A DNA stretch of 64,000 bases from Chitinophagales bacterium (lineage in GTDB: Bacteria > Bacteroidota > Bacteroidia > Chitinophagales > Saprospiraceae): positions 248,001 to 312,000 of the forward strand of contig JAAFJY010000002.1 in assembly GCA_013299105.1 (NCBI GenBank), read 5' to 3'. The position numbers were made by a program, and so were the translations under genes. Shown here piece after piece: positions 1 through 11,912 of this stretch (position 1 is its first letter; each line of letters opens with the position of its first letter). The notes beneath the pieces are model-generated. The model made no database searches. It was not told the origin of the DNA and saw only the letters and a program-made list of their open reading frames with translations.

Positions 1-1442
1 TACAGCAATTTGACCCTTTTGACGCCCCCACTGGTCGACTCAATTACTGGGGATATAGCCCCATTGCTTTTTTTGCTCCCCACAATGCTTATGCCGTCGA
101 CCAGGATCCAATTGCCGCAGTCGATGAGTTTCGAGACATGGTCAAAGCCCTGCACCGGGCCAATATCGAAGTGATTCTCGATGTGGTGTTCAACCACACA
201 GGTGAAGGAGATGAAAATGGCCCCACCCTTTCACTCAAGGGGTTGGCCAATCGCAGTTACTACATTTTACAGAATGAGCCCCGATTTTACAAAAATTTCA
301 GTGGTACGGGCAATACCTTGAATGCCAACCACTCGGTGGTGCGCAGAATGATTCGGGATTGCCTGCGCTATTGGACCTCGGTGATGCACGTGGATGGCTT
401 CCGCTTCGACTTGGCTTCGGTTTTGAGCCGCGACAGCGATGGTGCGCCCTTGAAAAACCCACCACTGCTTTGGGAGATCGAATCGGATCCCGTTTTGGCC
501 TCTACTAAACTCATTGCCGAGGCCTGGGATTTGGAATTGTACCAAGTCGGAAATTTCATCGGCGAACGTTGGGCGGAATGGAATGGGCCGTTTCGCGACC
601 AGGTGCGGGCCTTCATCAAAGGCGATTCGGGGCATGTGGGTGCTTTGGCGCAGCGCTTTTTGGCCAGTCCGGACTTGTTCAACACCAAAGAGCGCAATCC
701 CAATCGCAGCATCAATTTCTTCTCTTGCCACGATGGCTTCACCCTCAACGACCTGGTTTCATACAACGAAAAGCACAACGAAGCCAATGGCGAGAACAAC
801 CGCGACGGCCACAACCACAACCTGAGCTGGAATTGCGGTGTAGAAGGCCCTAGTCAAGACCCCATGATCGAAGCCACTCGCTTGCGGCAGTGCAAAAACT
901 TTTTCAGCATTTTGCTCTTGTCACAAGGCACGCCTATGCTCTGGATGGGCGATGAAGTACGGCGTACCCAATTGGGAAACAACAACGCTTACTGCCAGGA
1001 CAGCCCCATTTCTTGGTTTGATTGGACGGCTTTGGAACGCGAAAAAGACATGCTGCGTTTTGTGCAGAAACTGATCCGCTTCAACCTCAGTTCTCCATAC
1101 AGCATGGAAAAAGCCTTCCTCAACAGCGATCGTACCGTATTGCGCTGGCATGGCATAGAGGCCACCAAACCCGATTGGAGCGACCATTCGCGCAGCTTGG
1201 CTCTGGTGTTGAGCAATCCAGAGTATGGACACGAACTCTACATCGCCATGAATGCCTTTTGGGAACCCTTGACCTTTGAATTGCCCCCGCCATTTGCATT
1301 CCAGGAAAGCGCCTGGCACTTGTACATCGACACCGCAAAACCCAGTCCTCAAGACATTGCTGAAGAATTCCCTGGAAAAAAACTCCAAAATGGCCATTAC
1401 ACCCTCGCCCCAAGATCGGTGGTGGTGCTAGTGGGCAAGTAA
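1..1442 (+). CDS. glgX: Glycogen debranching enzyme GlgX / isoamylase-type GH13 (5' truncated by window edge)
   Basis: Frame is open from position 3 (QQFDPFDAPTGRLNYWGYSPIAFFAPHNAYA...) into the listed ORF; GH13 motifs DVVFNHT, DGFRFDLAS, IAEAWD. Confidence 0.9.
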   Translation, partial: QQFDPFDAPTGRLNYWGYSPIAFFAPHNAYAVDQDPIAAVDEFRDMVKALHRANIEVILDVVFNHTGEGDENGPTLSLKGLANRSYYILQNEPRFYKNFSGTGNTLNANHSVVRRMIRDCLRYWTSVMHVDGFRFDLASVLSRDSDGAPLKNPPLLWEIESDPVLASTKLIAEAWDLELYQVGNFIGERWAEWNGPFRDQVRAFIKGDSGHVGALAQRFLASPDLFNTKERNPNRSINFFSCHDGFTLNDLVSYNEKHNEANGENNRDGHNHNLSWNCGVEGPSQDPMIEATRLRQCKNFFSILLLSQGTPMLWMGDEVRRTQLGNNNAYCQDSPISWFDWTALEREKDMLRFVQKLIRFNLSSPYSMEKAFLNSDRTVLRWHGIEATKPDWSDHSRSLALVLSNPEYGHELYIAMNAFWEPLTFELPPPFAFQESAWHLYIDTAKPSPQDIAEEFPGKKLQNGHYTLAPRSVVVLVGK

Positions 1443-1729
1443 ACCTAGACCTTGAATTTGCTGTTAAAAAATGTGAATTTTGGTTTGTTCGGCATGTTTT
1501 TTTGACATACGATAGACGACTTACGACATAGGACTTACGATTTAGAGGCTCGCTGGAAAAACTTGTCGTGTTTAGGTTCTCGTTTGCACGGTTTGAGATC
1601 TTTGAAATTTAATATTGATCAATCCTTGCCTGTTCCCTGGAACCAATCATTGAAAAACAAGCTCTTTTATCCAGAACTCACGTTATTTGTAATGTAAAAC
1701 GCACCCAAGTCCACCAATTTTGCCCTGCC

Positions 1730-4700
1730 ATGACCACAACGAAACCATACCAGCCGATCCACAAGATCCGCCTTGTCACTGCGGCCTCCCTGTTCGACGG
1801 GCACGACGCGGCCATCAACATCATGCGCCGCATTTTGCAAAGTACCGGGGCCGAAATCATCCACCTGGGCCACAACCGCTCGGCCCTGGAAATTGTGGAA
1901 ACTGCGATCCAGGAAGACGTGCAGGGCATTGCCATTACCTCCTACCAAGGTGGGCACCTGGAGTTTTTCAAGTACATGTATGACCTGCTAAAGGAACGTG
2001 GGGCGGGGCACATCAAAATTTTTGGCGGCGGTGGTGGCACTATTTTACCCGAGGAAATCGAAGCACTGCATCAATACGGCATCGCCCGCATTTACTCGCC
2101 GGATGATGGGCGGCAAATGGGCTTGCAGGGCATGATCAACGACCTGCTCCAACAGTGTGATTTCCCATTGGGGCAGCACTTGAATGGTGAACTGAAAGTC
2201 TATCAAAAACGCAATGCCCGCGCCTTGGCACGCATGATTTCGGCCATTGAGAATTATCCGCAAGAAAACCAAGCTTGGTTGAAAGACTTGGCCCATGTAG
2301 CAGCCGAAAAAAAAGCGCCCATCTTGGGCATCACGGGCACGGGGGGCGCTGGCAAGTCGAGCGTGGTAGATGAATTGGTAAGGCGTTTTTTACTCGATTT
2401 CCCTGAAAAAACCCTGGCCATAGTGTCGGTGGACCCCTCCAAACGTAAAAGTGGTGGGGCTTTACTAGGCGACCGCATCCGCATGAACGCGGTATCGAAC
2501 GATCGGGTTTTTATGCGCTCTTTGGCTACCCGTCAGGCCAATCTGGCCCTTTCTCAACACGTAGATGGGGCTTTGAACATTCTCAAAGCCGCTGGTTTTG
2601 ACCTGATTATCCTCGAAACTTCGGGAATTGGGCAGTCCGATACCGAAATAGTGGACCATGCCGACCTCTCGCTTTATGTAATGACCCCAGAATACGGCGC
2701 AGCCTCGCAGCTCGAAAAAATTGATATGATCGACTACGCCGACGTCATTGCCCTGAATAAATTTGACAAACGCGGAGCACTCGATGCCCTGCGCGATGTG
2801 CGCAAGCAATTTCAACGTGCCCACAGCCTTTGGGAACAAAACCTGGATGACATACCTGTGTTTGGCTCCATCGCAGCCCAGTTCAATGATCCGGGTATGA
2901 ACGCTTTGTACCGGAAAATCATCGACTTGCTGGGCGAAAAAACGGGGCAAAAGTGGGATTCTGTTTTGTTGCCTGAGGCCAAAATTAGCGAAAAAGTCCA
3001 CATCATTCCGCCCAGCCGCAATCGCTACCTGGCCGAGATTGCAGAGAACAATCGCCAATACGATCATTGGGTTCGCACGCAAAGTGAGTTGGCTCGTCAA
3101 GCTTTTGCGCTGCACAAAACCCTGGAAACCTTGCCCACCCAGACTGACCACAAAGTACTGGAAACCCTCAAAGAAAACCAGCAGCGCGTTTGGCAAAGCC
3201 TTGATCCTCACTGCCGAGAAATCCTGCAAAACTGGAAGCAAGACAAGGCCAATTATGCCGCCGACGAGTTTGTGTACCAGGTTCGGGGCAAGGACATCAA
3301 GGTGCCTACTTTTCACTTGTCTTTGTCACAAACCCGGATTCCAAGGGTGGTTTTGCCCCGTTACGTGGATTGGGGCGAGATTTTGCGCTGGGTTTTGCAA
3401 GAAAACGTACCCGGCAGCTTTCCTTATACCGCAGGTGTTTTTCCGTTCAAACGCCAGGAAGAAGACCCCACCCGCATGTTCGCAGGGGAAGGCGGGCCGG
3501 AGCGTACCAATCGGCGTTTTCATTATGTGTCGCTCGACCAACCAGCCAAGCGCTTATCCACCGCTTTTGATTCGGTGACTTTGTACGGCGAAAACCCCGA
3601 CGAACGGCCCGATATCTATGGCAAAATTGGCAATTCAGGCGTCAGCATTTGCTCACTTGACGATGCCAAGCGCTTGTATTCGGGGTTTGACCTTTGTGAT
3701 CCCCGCACCTCGGTATCGATGACCATCAATGGGCCAGCAGCCACGATCGCAGCTTTTTTCATGCACGCCGCGATTGACCAGCAATGCGAAAAATACATCC
3801 ACGAACAAGGGCTGGAAGCGCAAGTTGAAGCCGTTTTGCAAAAAAAATACGATCTACAAGGCTTCTCTCGCCCAACTTACCGTGGAGATTTACCTCTTGG
3901 AAACGACGGCTTGGGCCTGCTTTTGCTAGGCATCAGTGGCGATGAAGTACTGGAACCCGCAGTTTACCAAAGCCTCAAAGCCCAGGCCCTGAAAGCCGTG
4001 CGTGGTACCGTGCAGGCCGACATTTTGAAAGAAGACCAGGCCCAAAACACCTGCATTTTTTCCACCGAATTTTCGCTCAAACTGATGGGCGATATGCAGG
4101 AGTATTTTGTACAAAACCAGGTGCGCAATTTTTACTCGGTATCCATTTCGGGATATCACATCGCCGAGGCGGGGGCCAATCCGATCTCGCAATTGGCCTT
4201 TACCCTGTCCAATGGTTTTACTTTTGTGGAATATTACCTCAGTCGAGGGATGCTCATCGACGATTTTGCACCCAATCTCTCTTTCTTTTTCTCCAACGGC
4301 ATTGACCCCGAATACGCAGTGATTGGGCGGGTGGCCAGGCGCATCTGGGCCAAAGCCATGCGCGAAAAATACGGGGCCAATGAGCGTTCGCAGATGCTCA
4401 AGTACCACATCCAAACCAGTGGGCGCTCCCTGCACGCACAGGAAATCGACTTCAACGATATTCGCACCACTTTACAGGCCCTTTATGCCATTTACGACAA
4501 CTGCAACTCCCTGCACACCAACGCCTACGATGAGGCCATCACCACCCCTACCGAAGAAAGTGTACGCCGAGCGATGGCCATCCAACTGATCATCAACCGC
4601 GAATTGGGCCTGGCCAAAAACGAAAATCCACTGCAAGGTGCGTTCATCATCGAAGAGCTGACCGACTTGGTGGAAGAAGCCGTTTTGCAGGAATTCGAGC

Positions 4701-5101
4701 GCATTTCGGAACGTGGTGGCGTATTGGGCGCGATGGAAACCATGTACCAACGGGGTAAAATCCAGGAAGAAAGCCTTTACTACGAAACCCTCAAGCACAA
4801 CGGTACTTATCCCATCGTGGGTGTCAATACTTTTTTGAGCAAAAGCGGCTCGCCTACTTTGATTCCTGGCGAAGTGATTCGTGCAACCGTGGAGGAAAAA
4901 ATGGCTCAAATCCAGGGCTTGAACGATTTGCACCAGGCGCAATCCAAAAAATCAGCTACCCAGTTGCGTCGCCTTCAAGAAGTGGCGATCAACAACGGCA
5001 ACTTATTTGAAGCTTTGATGGAAACCGTAAAATATTGCTCTTTAGGGCAAATCACCCAGGCACTTTATGCCGTGGGTGGACAGTACCGACGAAGTATGTA
5101 A
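1730..5101 (+). CDS. icmF: Fused isobutyryl-CoA mutase IcmF / methylmalonyl-CoA mutase family protein (B12-binding + MeaB-like GTPase + mutase)
   Basis: N-terminal [11 protein letters not shown]12-binding region, Walker [10 protein letters not shown], then mutase domain ([36 protein letters not shown]); the fused order is diagnostic of IcmF. Confidence 0.88.
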   Translation: MTTTKPYQPIHKIRLVTAASLFDGHDAAINIMRRILQSTGAEIIHLGHNRSALEIVETAIQEDVQGIAITSYQGGHLEFFKYMYDLLKERGAGHIKIFGGGGGTILPEEIEALHQYGIARIYSPDDGRQMGLQGMINDLLQQCDFPLGQHLNGELKVYQKRNARALARMISAIENYPQENQAWLKDLAHVAAEKKAPILGITGTGGAGKSSVVDELVRRFLLDFPEKTLAIVSVDPSKRKSGGALLGDRIRMNAVSNDRVFMRSLATRQANLALSQHVDGALNILKAAGFDLIILETSGIGQSDTEIVDHADLSLYVMTPEYGAASQLEKIDMIDYADVIALNKFDKRGALDALRDVRKQFQRAHSLWEQNLDDIPVFGSIAAQFNDPGMNALYRKIIDLLGEKTGQKWDSVLLPEAKISEKVHIIPPSRNRYLAEIAENNRQYDHWVRTQSELARQAFALHKTLETLPTQTDHKVLETLKENQQRVWQSLDPHCREILQNWKQDKANYAADEFVYQVRGKDIKVPTFHLSLSQTRIPRVVLPRYVDWGEILRWVLQENVPGSFPYTAGVFPFKRQEEDPTRMFAGEGGPERTNRRFHYVSLDQPAKRLSTAFDSVTLYGENPDERPDIYGKIGNSGVSICSLDDAKRLYSGFDLCDPRTSVSMTINGPAATIAAFFMHAAIDQQCEKYIHEQGLEAQVEAVLQKKYDLQGFSRPTYRGDLPLGNDGLGLLLLGISGDEVLEPAVYQSLKAQALKAVRGTVQADILKEDQAQNTCIFSTEFSLKLMGDMQEYFVQNQVRNFYSVSISGYHIAEAGANPISQLAFTLSNGFTFVEYYLSRGMLIDDFAPNLSFFFSNGIDPEYAVIGRVARRIWAKAMREKYGANERSQMLKYHIQTSGRSLHAQEIDFNDIRTTLQALYAIYDNCNSLHTNAYDEAITTPTEESVRRAMAIQLIINRELGLAKNENPLQGAFIIEELTDLVEEAVLQEFERISERGGVLGAMETMYQRGKIQEESLYYETLKHNGTYPIVGVNTFLSKSGSPTLIPGEVIRATVEEKMAQIQGLNDLHQAQSKKSATQLRRLQEVAINNGNLFEALMETVKYCSLGQITQALYAVGGQYRRSM

Positions 5102-5234
5102 CCTTTGAAAATGGGGAAAAAGCTGTAAATGCTACCAACTTTTCCATTTTTACTGCTGCCTTTACATTTTCCTTTTTCAAAAAACGCTAATCCTGACTAT
5201 TTTACAGCCGATTTCGCATCAAGTACGCCAACAA

Positions 5235-7256
5235 ATGACTCGTATCACCCTGCCAGGGCTTTTTGCCGCCCTCCTCGTTTGCATCTGTGCCTGTGTGCCG
5301 CCTAAAGACAAAAGCGGTGTCGCAGTAGTCAACACTGACTTGTTTGCGGATGCAGAAATTCAGGAAATATATCGACTACAAGACTTGCGCAATACGGACA
5401 GCCTGTTGAGCTATTTTGAAGCACAAGACCCAAGTTACCGCTACGCCGCAGCCTTGGCTTTCGGCTCGGTACGCGATACCAATGCCATTGAAAAACTGGG
5501 GGAGCTACTCAAAGATGAGTCGATGGACGTGCGCTATGCAGCGGCTTATGCACTGGGCCAAATCGGCAACGCCGCTGCCGAACCAGTCTTATTGGAAGGT
5601 TTCGAACGTTACGACAGCACTGGTGAGTCCATGAAAGTCAATGGGGCCATTTTGGAAGCCATTGGCAAATGCGGCAGTTTGAAGTCTTTGCAGCAAATGA
5701 GCAAAGTAAGTACTTACAAAGCTGGCGACACCCTTTTGCAAGAAGGCCTGGCTTGGAGTGTTTACCGTTTTGGTTTGCGCGGCATCACCGATACTTCGGC
5801 TACGGCTCGCATGGTGGGCATAATAGCCAACAAGCGCAACTGGCCGCGCCTTCGCCTGATTGCTGCCCATTACCTGGGGCGTGTGAGAGGCATTCGCCTC
5901 GATACTTTTGGTCGAACCTTGGCTCCTTTGGCCGTAAAAGAGCCCGATGTAAATATTCGCATGGCCCTCGCCAGTAGCTTGGGCAAAAGCAACCGTTTGT
6001 ATGTTTCAGATACTTTGATGAAATGGCTGCCGCGTGAAACCGATTACCGGGTGAGGGTCAATATCATCAACGCACTGGGCACACACCTTTATAAAAATGT
6101 ACGCCCCGCAGTTTTTAATGCCCTCAAGGATCCCAACGTTCATGTGCAAAACACCGCAGCGCAGTTTTTTGTCACTGCGGGGCAAGGCATGGACGCTACT
6201 TATTATTGGCGTTTGGCCAAGGATTCTACCCTGACTTGGTCACAACAGGCGGCCTTGTATGCCGCAGCTCAGAAACACTTGCCGCCAAGTTTTGCAGAAT
6301 TTCGTGATCCCATGAATTATCAGTGCCGCAAGCGCTACGAACGGGCAACCGATCCCTACGAAAAAGCGGCTTTTTTGAAAGCAATGGGCCAGTTTGGTTG
6401 GAATTTCCGCTACATCTACCAACAAGGAGCTGCGGCTAAAAGCACTACCTTGCGCACCGCAGCCTGGGAAGCTTTGTCGGCCATCAATGAAAGGCCTGAT
6501 TTTTTCAAGTTTTTTGGCGCAGGTTGGCCCAAGGTTGCCAAAGAACTGTCGATTTATTTCAAAAGAGGCACCATGGGCGGAGATGCGGGTGTGATCGCTT
6601 TAGCAGCAATTGCCCTTCGCTCGCCTCAAAGGGCTTACCGTGAGTTTTTCCCACAATACGGTTGGTTGGACACAACCCTAACGACCCTGAAAATGCCAAG
6701 GGATTTAGAAACTTACCATGAAGTTCAAAAGACCGTTGCCTACCTCAAAAATTCGGGTCCGCCAGATTTGTACAAAAACAAGGCTGGCAAAAACCAAGTC
6801 GATTGGTCGGTGTTGCAAAGCCTTGATAATGACACCCGTACCATCATCCAAACTTCCAAGGGTGCAATTCGGGTGCAGCTATTGCCTAATCTAGCCCCAG
6901 CCAGCGTAGCGAGTTTTGTAGAACTCGTTAAAAGTGGCTACTACAATGACAAAACCTTTCACCGGGTAGTCCCCAACTTTGTCATCCAGGGCGGTTGTCC
7001 ACGGGGTGATGGTTACGGAAGTCTCGATTTTACCCTGCGTACCGAAGTGCCCCCCGCTTCGCGCTATTCGGAAGGAGGCTACATCGGCCTGGCTTCCGCC
7101 GGGCCCGATACCGAAGGGGTACAATTTTTTATCGTACATTCGCCTACCCCTCACTTGGATGGCAAATACACCATTTTTGCCAAAGTGGTGGAAGGAATGA
7201 ATGTGGTGCATGACATTCAGGTAGGTGATTTGATCAAGCGCATTACGGTGCAATAA
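5235..7256 (+). CDS. Lipoprotein with HEAT-like repeats and C-terminal cyclophilin-type peptidyl-prolyl isomerase domain
   Basis: Signal/lipobox-like LLVCICAC; repeated YAAALAFG../[15 protein letters not shown]-like segments; C-terminal [21 protein letters not shown]...[23 protein letters not shown] cyclophilin signature. Confidence 0.85.
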   Translation: MTRITLPGLFAALLVCICACVPPKDKSGVAVVNTDLFADAEIQEIYRLQDLRNTDSLLSYFEAQDPSYRYAAALAFGSVRDTNAIEKLGELLKDESMDVRYAAAYALGQIGNAAAEPVLLEGFERYDSTGESMKVNGAILEAIGKCGSLKSLQQMSKVSTYKAGDTLLQEGLAWSVYRFGLRGITDTSATARMVGIIANKRNWPRLRLIAAHYLGRVRGIRLDTFGRTLAPLAVKEPDVNIRMALASSLGKSNRLYVSDTLMKWLPRETDYRVRVNIINALGTHLYKNVRPAVFNALKDPNVHVQNTAAQFFVTAGQGMDATYYWRLAKDSTLTWSQQAALYAAAQKHLPPSFAEFRDPMNYQCRKRYERATDPYEKAAFLKAMGQFGWNFRYIYQQGAAAKSTTLRTAAWEALSAINERPDFFKFFGAGWPKVAKELSIYFKRGTMGGDAGVIALAAIALRSPQRAYREFFPQYGWLDTTLTTLKMPRDLETYHEVQKTVAYLKNSGPPDLYKNKAGKNQVDWSVLQSLDNDTRTIIQTSKGAIRVQLLPNLAPASVASFVELVKSGYYNDKTFHRVVPNFVIQGGCPRGDGYGSLDFTLRTEVPPASRYSEGGYIGLASAGPDTEGVQFFIVHSPTPHLDGKYTIFAKVVEGMNVVHDIQVGDLIKRITVQ

Positions 7257-7315
7257 TTCACCGTAGCGTTGCCTTTTATTTTTTCAAGACATTTTCTATT
7301 AAGCTTAGCCCAAAC

Positions 7316-8428
7316 ATGAAAAACACAGTGCTTTTTGAAAAACACCAGGCGTTGGGAGCTAAAATGGCTCCTTTTGCGGGTTACAACATGCCCATTTCTT
7401 ATGCGGGCATTCAGGAGGAACACCACGCGGTTCGCCAAGCTTTGGGGATTTTCGATGTATCGCACATGGGAGAGTTCATCGTCAAAGGTAAAAACGCTTT
7501 GGAATTCATCCAGGAAGTTACCTCCAATGATGCTTCCAAATTGGGTATTGGCCAAGCCCAATACTCTTGTCTGCCCAATGAAAATGGGGGCATCATCGAC
7601 GACTTGCTGGTGTACCGCTTGCCTGAAGACACCTGTAATGAAGGGGAACGTGCTTATATGCTGGTGGTCAATGCTTCCAACATCGAAAAGGACTGGAATT
7701 GGCTCAATGCCCACAACCAGTACAGCTACAATACCCGCCTAATCAATATTTCAGACCAAACTTCACTACTGGCTGTACAAGGGCCAAAAGCGGTAGAGGC
7801 TTTGCAGAGCCTGACGAATATTGATCTCAGTCGCATCAAGTACTACCATTTTTCCAAAGGCACCTTTGCGGGTCTGGACAATGTGCTCATTTCTGCCACG
7901 GGCTACACTGGGGCCGGCGGTTTTGAACTGTATGTAGACAACAAACAAGCGGCCGCGCTTTGGGAGGCGGTGATGGAAGCAGGCCAAAAGTATGGCATCA
8001 AGCCCGTTGGCCTTGGTGCTCGCGACACTTTGCGTTTGGAAATGGGTTTTTGCTTGTATGGAAACGACATTGACGACAGCACTTCGCCGCTGGAAGCTGG
8101 CTTGGGCTGGATTACCAAGTTAGACAAACCCAAATTTGTAGCCAAGGAGTTTTTAAGTGCCCAAAAATCTGCTGGCGTGACTCGTCGCCTAGTGGGCTTC
8201 AGCATGGAAGAACGCCGGGTACCTCGTCACGACTACCCCATTTGCGACCAAGCTGGCCGGGTCATTGGCAAAGTAACCTCAGGCACCCAATCGCCTACCC
8301 TGAGCAAACCCATTGGTCTGGGCTACGTCGAAAAGGAATTTGCAGTGAATGGCAGTGAAATTTACATTGACATGGGTGGCAAACTCATGCAGGCAGAAGT
8401 GCAAAAATTGCCATTTTTGAACCAGTAA
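7316..8428 (+). CDS. gcvT: Glycine cleavage system aminomethyltransferase
   Basis: [29 protein letters not shown]...[27 protein letters not shown]. Confidence 0.95.
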   Translation: MKNTVLFEKHQALGAKMAPFAGYNMPISYAGIQEEHHAVRQALGIFDVSHMGEFIVKGKNALEFIQEVTSNDASKLGIGQAQYSCLPNENGGIIDDLLVYRLPEDTCNEGERAYMLVVNASNIEKDWNWLNAHNQYSYNTRLINISDQTSLLAVQGPKAVEALQSLTNIDLSRIKYYHFSKGTFAGLDNVLISATGYTGAGGFELYVDNKQAAALWEAVMEAGQKYGIKPVGLGARDTLRLEMGFCLYGNDIDDSTSPLEAGLGWITKLDKPKFVAKEFLSAQKSAGVTRRLVGFSMEERRVPRHDYPICDQAGRVIGKVTSGTQSPTLSKPIGLGYVEKEFAVNGSEIYIDMGGKLMQAEVQKLPFLNQ

Positions 8429-8454
8429 ACAGCCTCTAAGGAACAGAAAAGAAA

Positions 8455-8722
8455 CAAAGTGGACATCTTTGACTTTTGATCAAGCCCTTTTCGTGGCAAC
8501 GCTAAAGCCAAAATCATGGTCAAAATCATGCTGGAAATCCGCAAGAATGGGTGTGTGTGTAAGTGTGAGTTCGGGTGTGTGGTGCTTCGAGTTGAATCTT
8601 TCGTCTTGGCCAATTGGAAACGGTGTTCCCTCACACGCACACCCAAACACACACCCAAACCCATTTTCATCCGTGTTCCCAACTAGCCTCGCACAGCGAG
8701 GCAACGAAGATGTCTACTTTAT
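8455..8722. repeat. Imperfect inverted-repeat element with GT/AC-rich inner arms
   Basis: Ends AAAGTGGACATCTTTG (left) versus AAAGTAGACATCTTCG (reverse complement of right), inner gggtgtgtgtgt... / ...acacacaccc arms; no credible ORF. Confidence 0.5.
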
Positions 8723-8891
8723 TTAATCTGCGGCCCCAAACTGGGGTATTGGGAAATAAAATGGTTAAAAAAGCCCGCCAAAGTGGAATCTATGCAACAT
8801 TTCCGCTCACATTGCATTTATCTTTGTACTTTCAGGAAGTTTTGAAAAAATCGAAATTTCACCCGAGTGCTAATTACAAAGTTCGCAAGCC

Positions 8892-9392
8892 ATGAACCTG
8901 ACCGAAGGAAAAGAGAAATTTTTGCAATCCTGGGGCGCATTGGGCTCTAGCTGGGGAGTCAATCGCACCATGGCCCAGATCCATGCCTTGCTGATGATCT
9001 CGCCACACGCCCTAAGTGCAGACGACGTGATGGAGGAATTGAAAATCTCTCGCGGAAATGCCAACATGAACATCCGCGCCTTGATCGATTGGGGTTTGGT
9101 GTTCAAAGAACTTCGTGCAGGCGAGCGCAAAGAATTTTTCGTTGCAGAAAAAGACATGTGGAAAGTCGTGAAAAATATCATCATCCAGCGCAAAAAACGT
9201 GAACTCGAGCCCATGATCAAAGTACTCGACGAGCTATCCAGCGTAGAAGGCGATGACGCCGAAACCGAAGAGTTCGTCAAAACCATCAAAGACATCAAAC
9301 TATTTTCAAGCAAAGCCGATTCTACCCTCGATACCCTGATCAAGGCCGATTCCAACTGGTTTGTGGGGACTTTTATGAAGATGATTAAGTAG
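8892..9392 (+). CDS. GbsR/MarR-type HTH transcriptional regulator
   Basis: SSWGVNRTMAQIHALLMISPHALSADDVMEELKISRGNANMNIRALIDWGLV winged-helix typical of the GbsR family. Confidence 0.8.
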   Translation: MNLTEGKEKFLQSWGALGSSWGVNRTMAQIHALLMISPHALSADDVMEELKISRGNANMNIRALIDWGLVFKELRAGERKEFFVAEKDMWKVVKNIIIQRKKRELEPMIKVLDELSSVEGDDAETEEFVKTIKDIKLFSSKADSTLDTLIKADSNWFVGTFMKMIK

Positions 9393-9450
9393 AAGTAGAA
9401 GTGTTGAAATATTTAAAAGAGAGGTTTTCGCTCAGGAAACTGGCCTATAA

Positions 9451-10392
9451 TCAACCATATACTTTTTTCAATCGCAAAGCCAAATCCTCAATATCCACTT
9501 TTCTAGCCATTGCACTGATCCAAGTTGCGGGGATATTTTCCCAACCATAAATCAAGCCTGCCAAACCACCCGTCACCGCGCCCGTGGTATCAGTATCCGA
9601 GCCCAGGTTGACTGCCTTGAGGGTGGCATCACGGTAGTTATCAGTGGTTAAAATGCACCAAATGCTTGCTTCGAGGGTATGTACCACGTAGCCACTGCTA
9701 GCAATGTCTGCTTCTGGTAGTTCGTAGATGTTTTCGTCCAACAGGCGTTTAAAAATGTTGATTTCCTGGGGATTCATTTCCGATTTTTTCAAGAATGCCT
9801 TGATTTCCTTTTGCAGTTGTTGATATACTGCGAACTTGTCTAAACCAGCCAAAATATGCCGGGCAAACTCTAGGTAATAAAAACAGGCAATCGACGAGCG
9901 CACATGCCCATGCGTAATGGACGACACCTTGCGGGTGAGCTGGTAACGCTCGTCAATGGGCCGATCTTTGATGTAAAGCAAAAGCGGCAAAATCCGCATC
10001 AACGAGCCATTGCCGTTGTCTGTTACATCCATTCCTCCGGCAAATTCAGGGGTTTCGCCACCCTGCAACCGAACAATGGCTTGCCTCGTGGCAATCCCCA
10101 CATCGAATACATGCCCCCTTGGCGTCCAATAATTTTTGGTGAGCCAGCGCACAAAATTGTCGGCAATTTTTTGCAAATCAAAGTCTTCGGTCAAAGCTTC
10201 AGCCAAGCAAAAAGCCAAAGAGCTGTCGTCGGAAAAGGTACCTGGGGGCAAGTTGTAAGTGCCGTATCCAATCATGTCAGTCACTGGCCTACGAGTGATT
10301 TCTGCCCTGCTTTTGAATTCCACGGGCACGCCCAGGGCATCGCCGACGGCAAGCCCGAAAAGGATGTCTTTGGATGGGTTATGGTTTCGCAT
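9451..10392 (-). CDS. ADP-ribosylglycohydrolase family protein
   Basis: LFGLAVGDALGVPVEF, GTFSDDSSLA, NLGSDTDTTGAVTGGLAGLIYG motifs. Confidence 0.9.
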   Translation of the reverse strand: MRNHNPSKDILFGLAVGDALGVPVEFKSRAEITRRPVTDMIGYGTYNLPPGTFSDDSSLAFCLAEALTEDFDLQKIADNFVRWLTKNYWTPRGHVFDVGIATRQAIVRLQGGETPEFAGGMDVTDNGNGSLMRILPLLLYIKDRPIDERYQLTRKVSSITHGHVRSSIACFYYLEFARHILAGLDKFAVYQQLQKEIKAFLKKSEMNPQEINIFKRLLDENIYELPEADIASSGYVVHTLEASIWCILTTDNYRDATLKAVNLGSDTDTTGAVTGGLAGLIYGWENIPATWISAMARKVDIEDLALRLKKVYG

Positions 10393-10527
10393 GGTTTGTT
10401 TTTTGGTGAAGGTAGGGGTTTTGGAGATGTGGCTGGGGGAAGCTGAAAATCACCTGGCCACCTACATAGAACAAAAAAAGCATGAGAAATACTCCCATGC
10501 TTTTCTTTTAAGTGCCAAAAAATTGCT

Positions 10528-11793
10528 TTAAGGTGTATTCTTTTGTGCCTCCCCTCGCCCAAACCTCAACAGCTCCTCAAATACCTGCCCATAAGCCCCC
10601 ATCTTCCCCCCTTCCAAATCAGTATTGGTGAACAAAATCACGCCAACTTTCTTATCTAGCGTAGCCAACATTTCAGTACTTACGCCGGGGTCCGATCCAC
10701 CGTGCCCGACCATCGTGCAATCGTATTTGGTTTGCCAAAAAATTCCGGAATTTTTTTGATCCAACTTGACGTTTTTGGGTTTGTTCTGAGGCGTAAATTG
10801 TAAGGTGAGCATGGTCTCGACCGTACTTTTGGCTAAAATTCGGGTGCCTCCGTATTCGCCTCCACTCAAAAGACTGATAAAAAATTTGGACAACTCCGCC
10901 ACCGAGGTCCTAACACCGCCATCGGGATAAGTGGTGATCGAATAAAGTGGAATTTCGGCGTACTTCTCACCCTCAGGTTTGTACAATTTACTGTGCAAGG
11001 AAAGATCCGTTTCGGCCAGAAACCAGGCCGATTTCTGCATATTGAGGGGGCCAAAAATCTGCTCTTTGCAGTATTCGTTGAGTTTTTTCCCAGTCCTACA
11101 CTCCACAATATAGCCCGCCAAACCTGCGGCGATGTTGGAATAATCGCGGTAAGTACCTGGTTTTTTGTTCAAAAAATTTTGCTTGGAGTAGTACTTGCCA
11201 CCCGGCACAAAATATTTTTTCAAAAACTCGCCCAAGCTTTCGGGTGCATCCTTGCCGTAGTGATAAAGGGTGTCGGAGTAAAAAGGAGAACGGTCTACCA
11301 GGCCCGAAGTATGGGTAGCCAAATGCCGCAGGGTAATTTTTGCTTTGGGTTGGTAGGGATTCACGACTTTGAAGGGCAGGTAAGCATTGATGTCTTCATC
11401 CAACGAAAGCAGTCCCTCCTCTTGCGCTTTCATGAGGCAAGCCCCAGTGAAGGTTTTGCTGATTGAGCCGATGTTCATGAGGGTATTGATTGTAAATGGT
11501 CTTTGCTTTTCCAGGTCTGCAAAGCCATAGCCCTTGGTCCACACCACTTGTTGATCGACAATGACCGCAGCGCCAAGCCCGACCATGCCCGCTTCTTTCA
11601 TTTTTTGGGTGATGAATGCATCCAATTCCGCAGTAGCTTTGGGTTTTTCAGGTGTTTGTCCAAGCACAGTTTGGCTACATAAAATGACTCCCAAAAAAAG
11701 GGATTTTAGTATTCCAAGACAAGCCATTCGGTTCTGTTTTGGCAATAGCCGTTTGGTCGCATCTGGTACTGATGCGCTTGATTTGTTTTTCAT
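10528..11793 (-). CDS. Serine hydrolase, beta-lactamase class C / D-alanyl-D-alanine carboxypeptidase-like
   Basis: SxxK motif (GSISKTFTG), YSN motif (YRDYSNIAAGLAGYIVE), HGG near the C terminus; start chosen at an internal Met. Confidence 0.85.
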   Translation of the reverse strand: MKNKSSASVPDATKRLLPKQNRMACLGILKSLFLGVILCSQTVLGQTPEKPKATAELDAFITQKMKEAGMVGLGAAVIVDQQVVWTKGYGFADLEKQRPFTINTLMNIGSISKTFTGACLMKAQEEGLLSLDEDINAYLPFKVVNPYQPKAKITLRHLATHTSGLVDRSPFYSDTLYHYGKDAPESLGEFLKKYFVPGGKYYSKQNFLNKKPGTYRDYSNIAAGLAGYIVECRTGKKLNEYCKEQIFGPLNMQKSAWFLAETDLSLHSKLYKPEGEKYAEIPLYSITTYPDGGVRTSVAELSKFFISLLSGGEYGGTRILAKSTVETMLTLQFTPQNKPKNVKLDQKNSGIFWQTKYDCTMVGHGGSDPGVSTEMLATLDKKVGVILFTNTDLEGGKMGAYGQVFEELLRFGRGEAQKNTP

Positions 11794-11912
11794 GTCGAGT
11801 GATTTAAAAAGATTTAAAAACAAAAATATCTTCTTAGAGCTGCTTATTTTGACTAAAATTAGGCGCAAGTGCGCATGATTTAATCGAAATTTACCAACAA
11901 AACGGGTAAAAT

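Noticed and set aside
1505-1545. Short degenerate repeats (acatacga, acttacga) after glgX
   Set aside because: Too short and irregular to support a repeat element or CRISPR.
2465-3316. 283-aa minus-strand ORF inside icmF
   Set aside because: Antisense to conserved IcmF sequence; composition typical of shadow ORF.
8362-8895. Several overlapping ORFs (8362-8682 -, 8469-8726 +, 8480-8704 -, 8614-8895 +)
   Set aside because: Low-complexity translations (THTQTHTQTH etc.) generated by the GT/AC-rich inverted repeat; not credible proteins.
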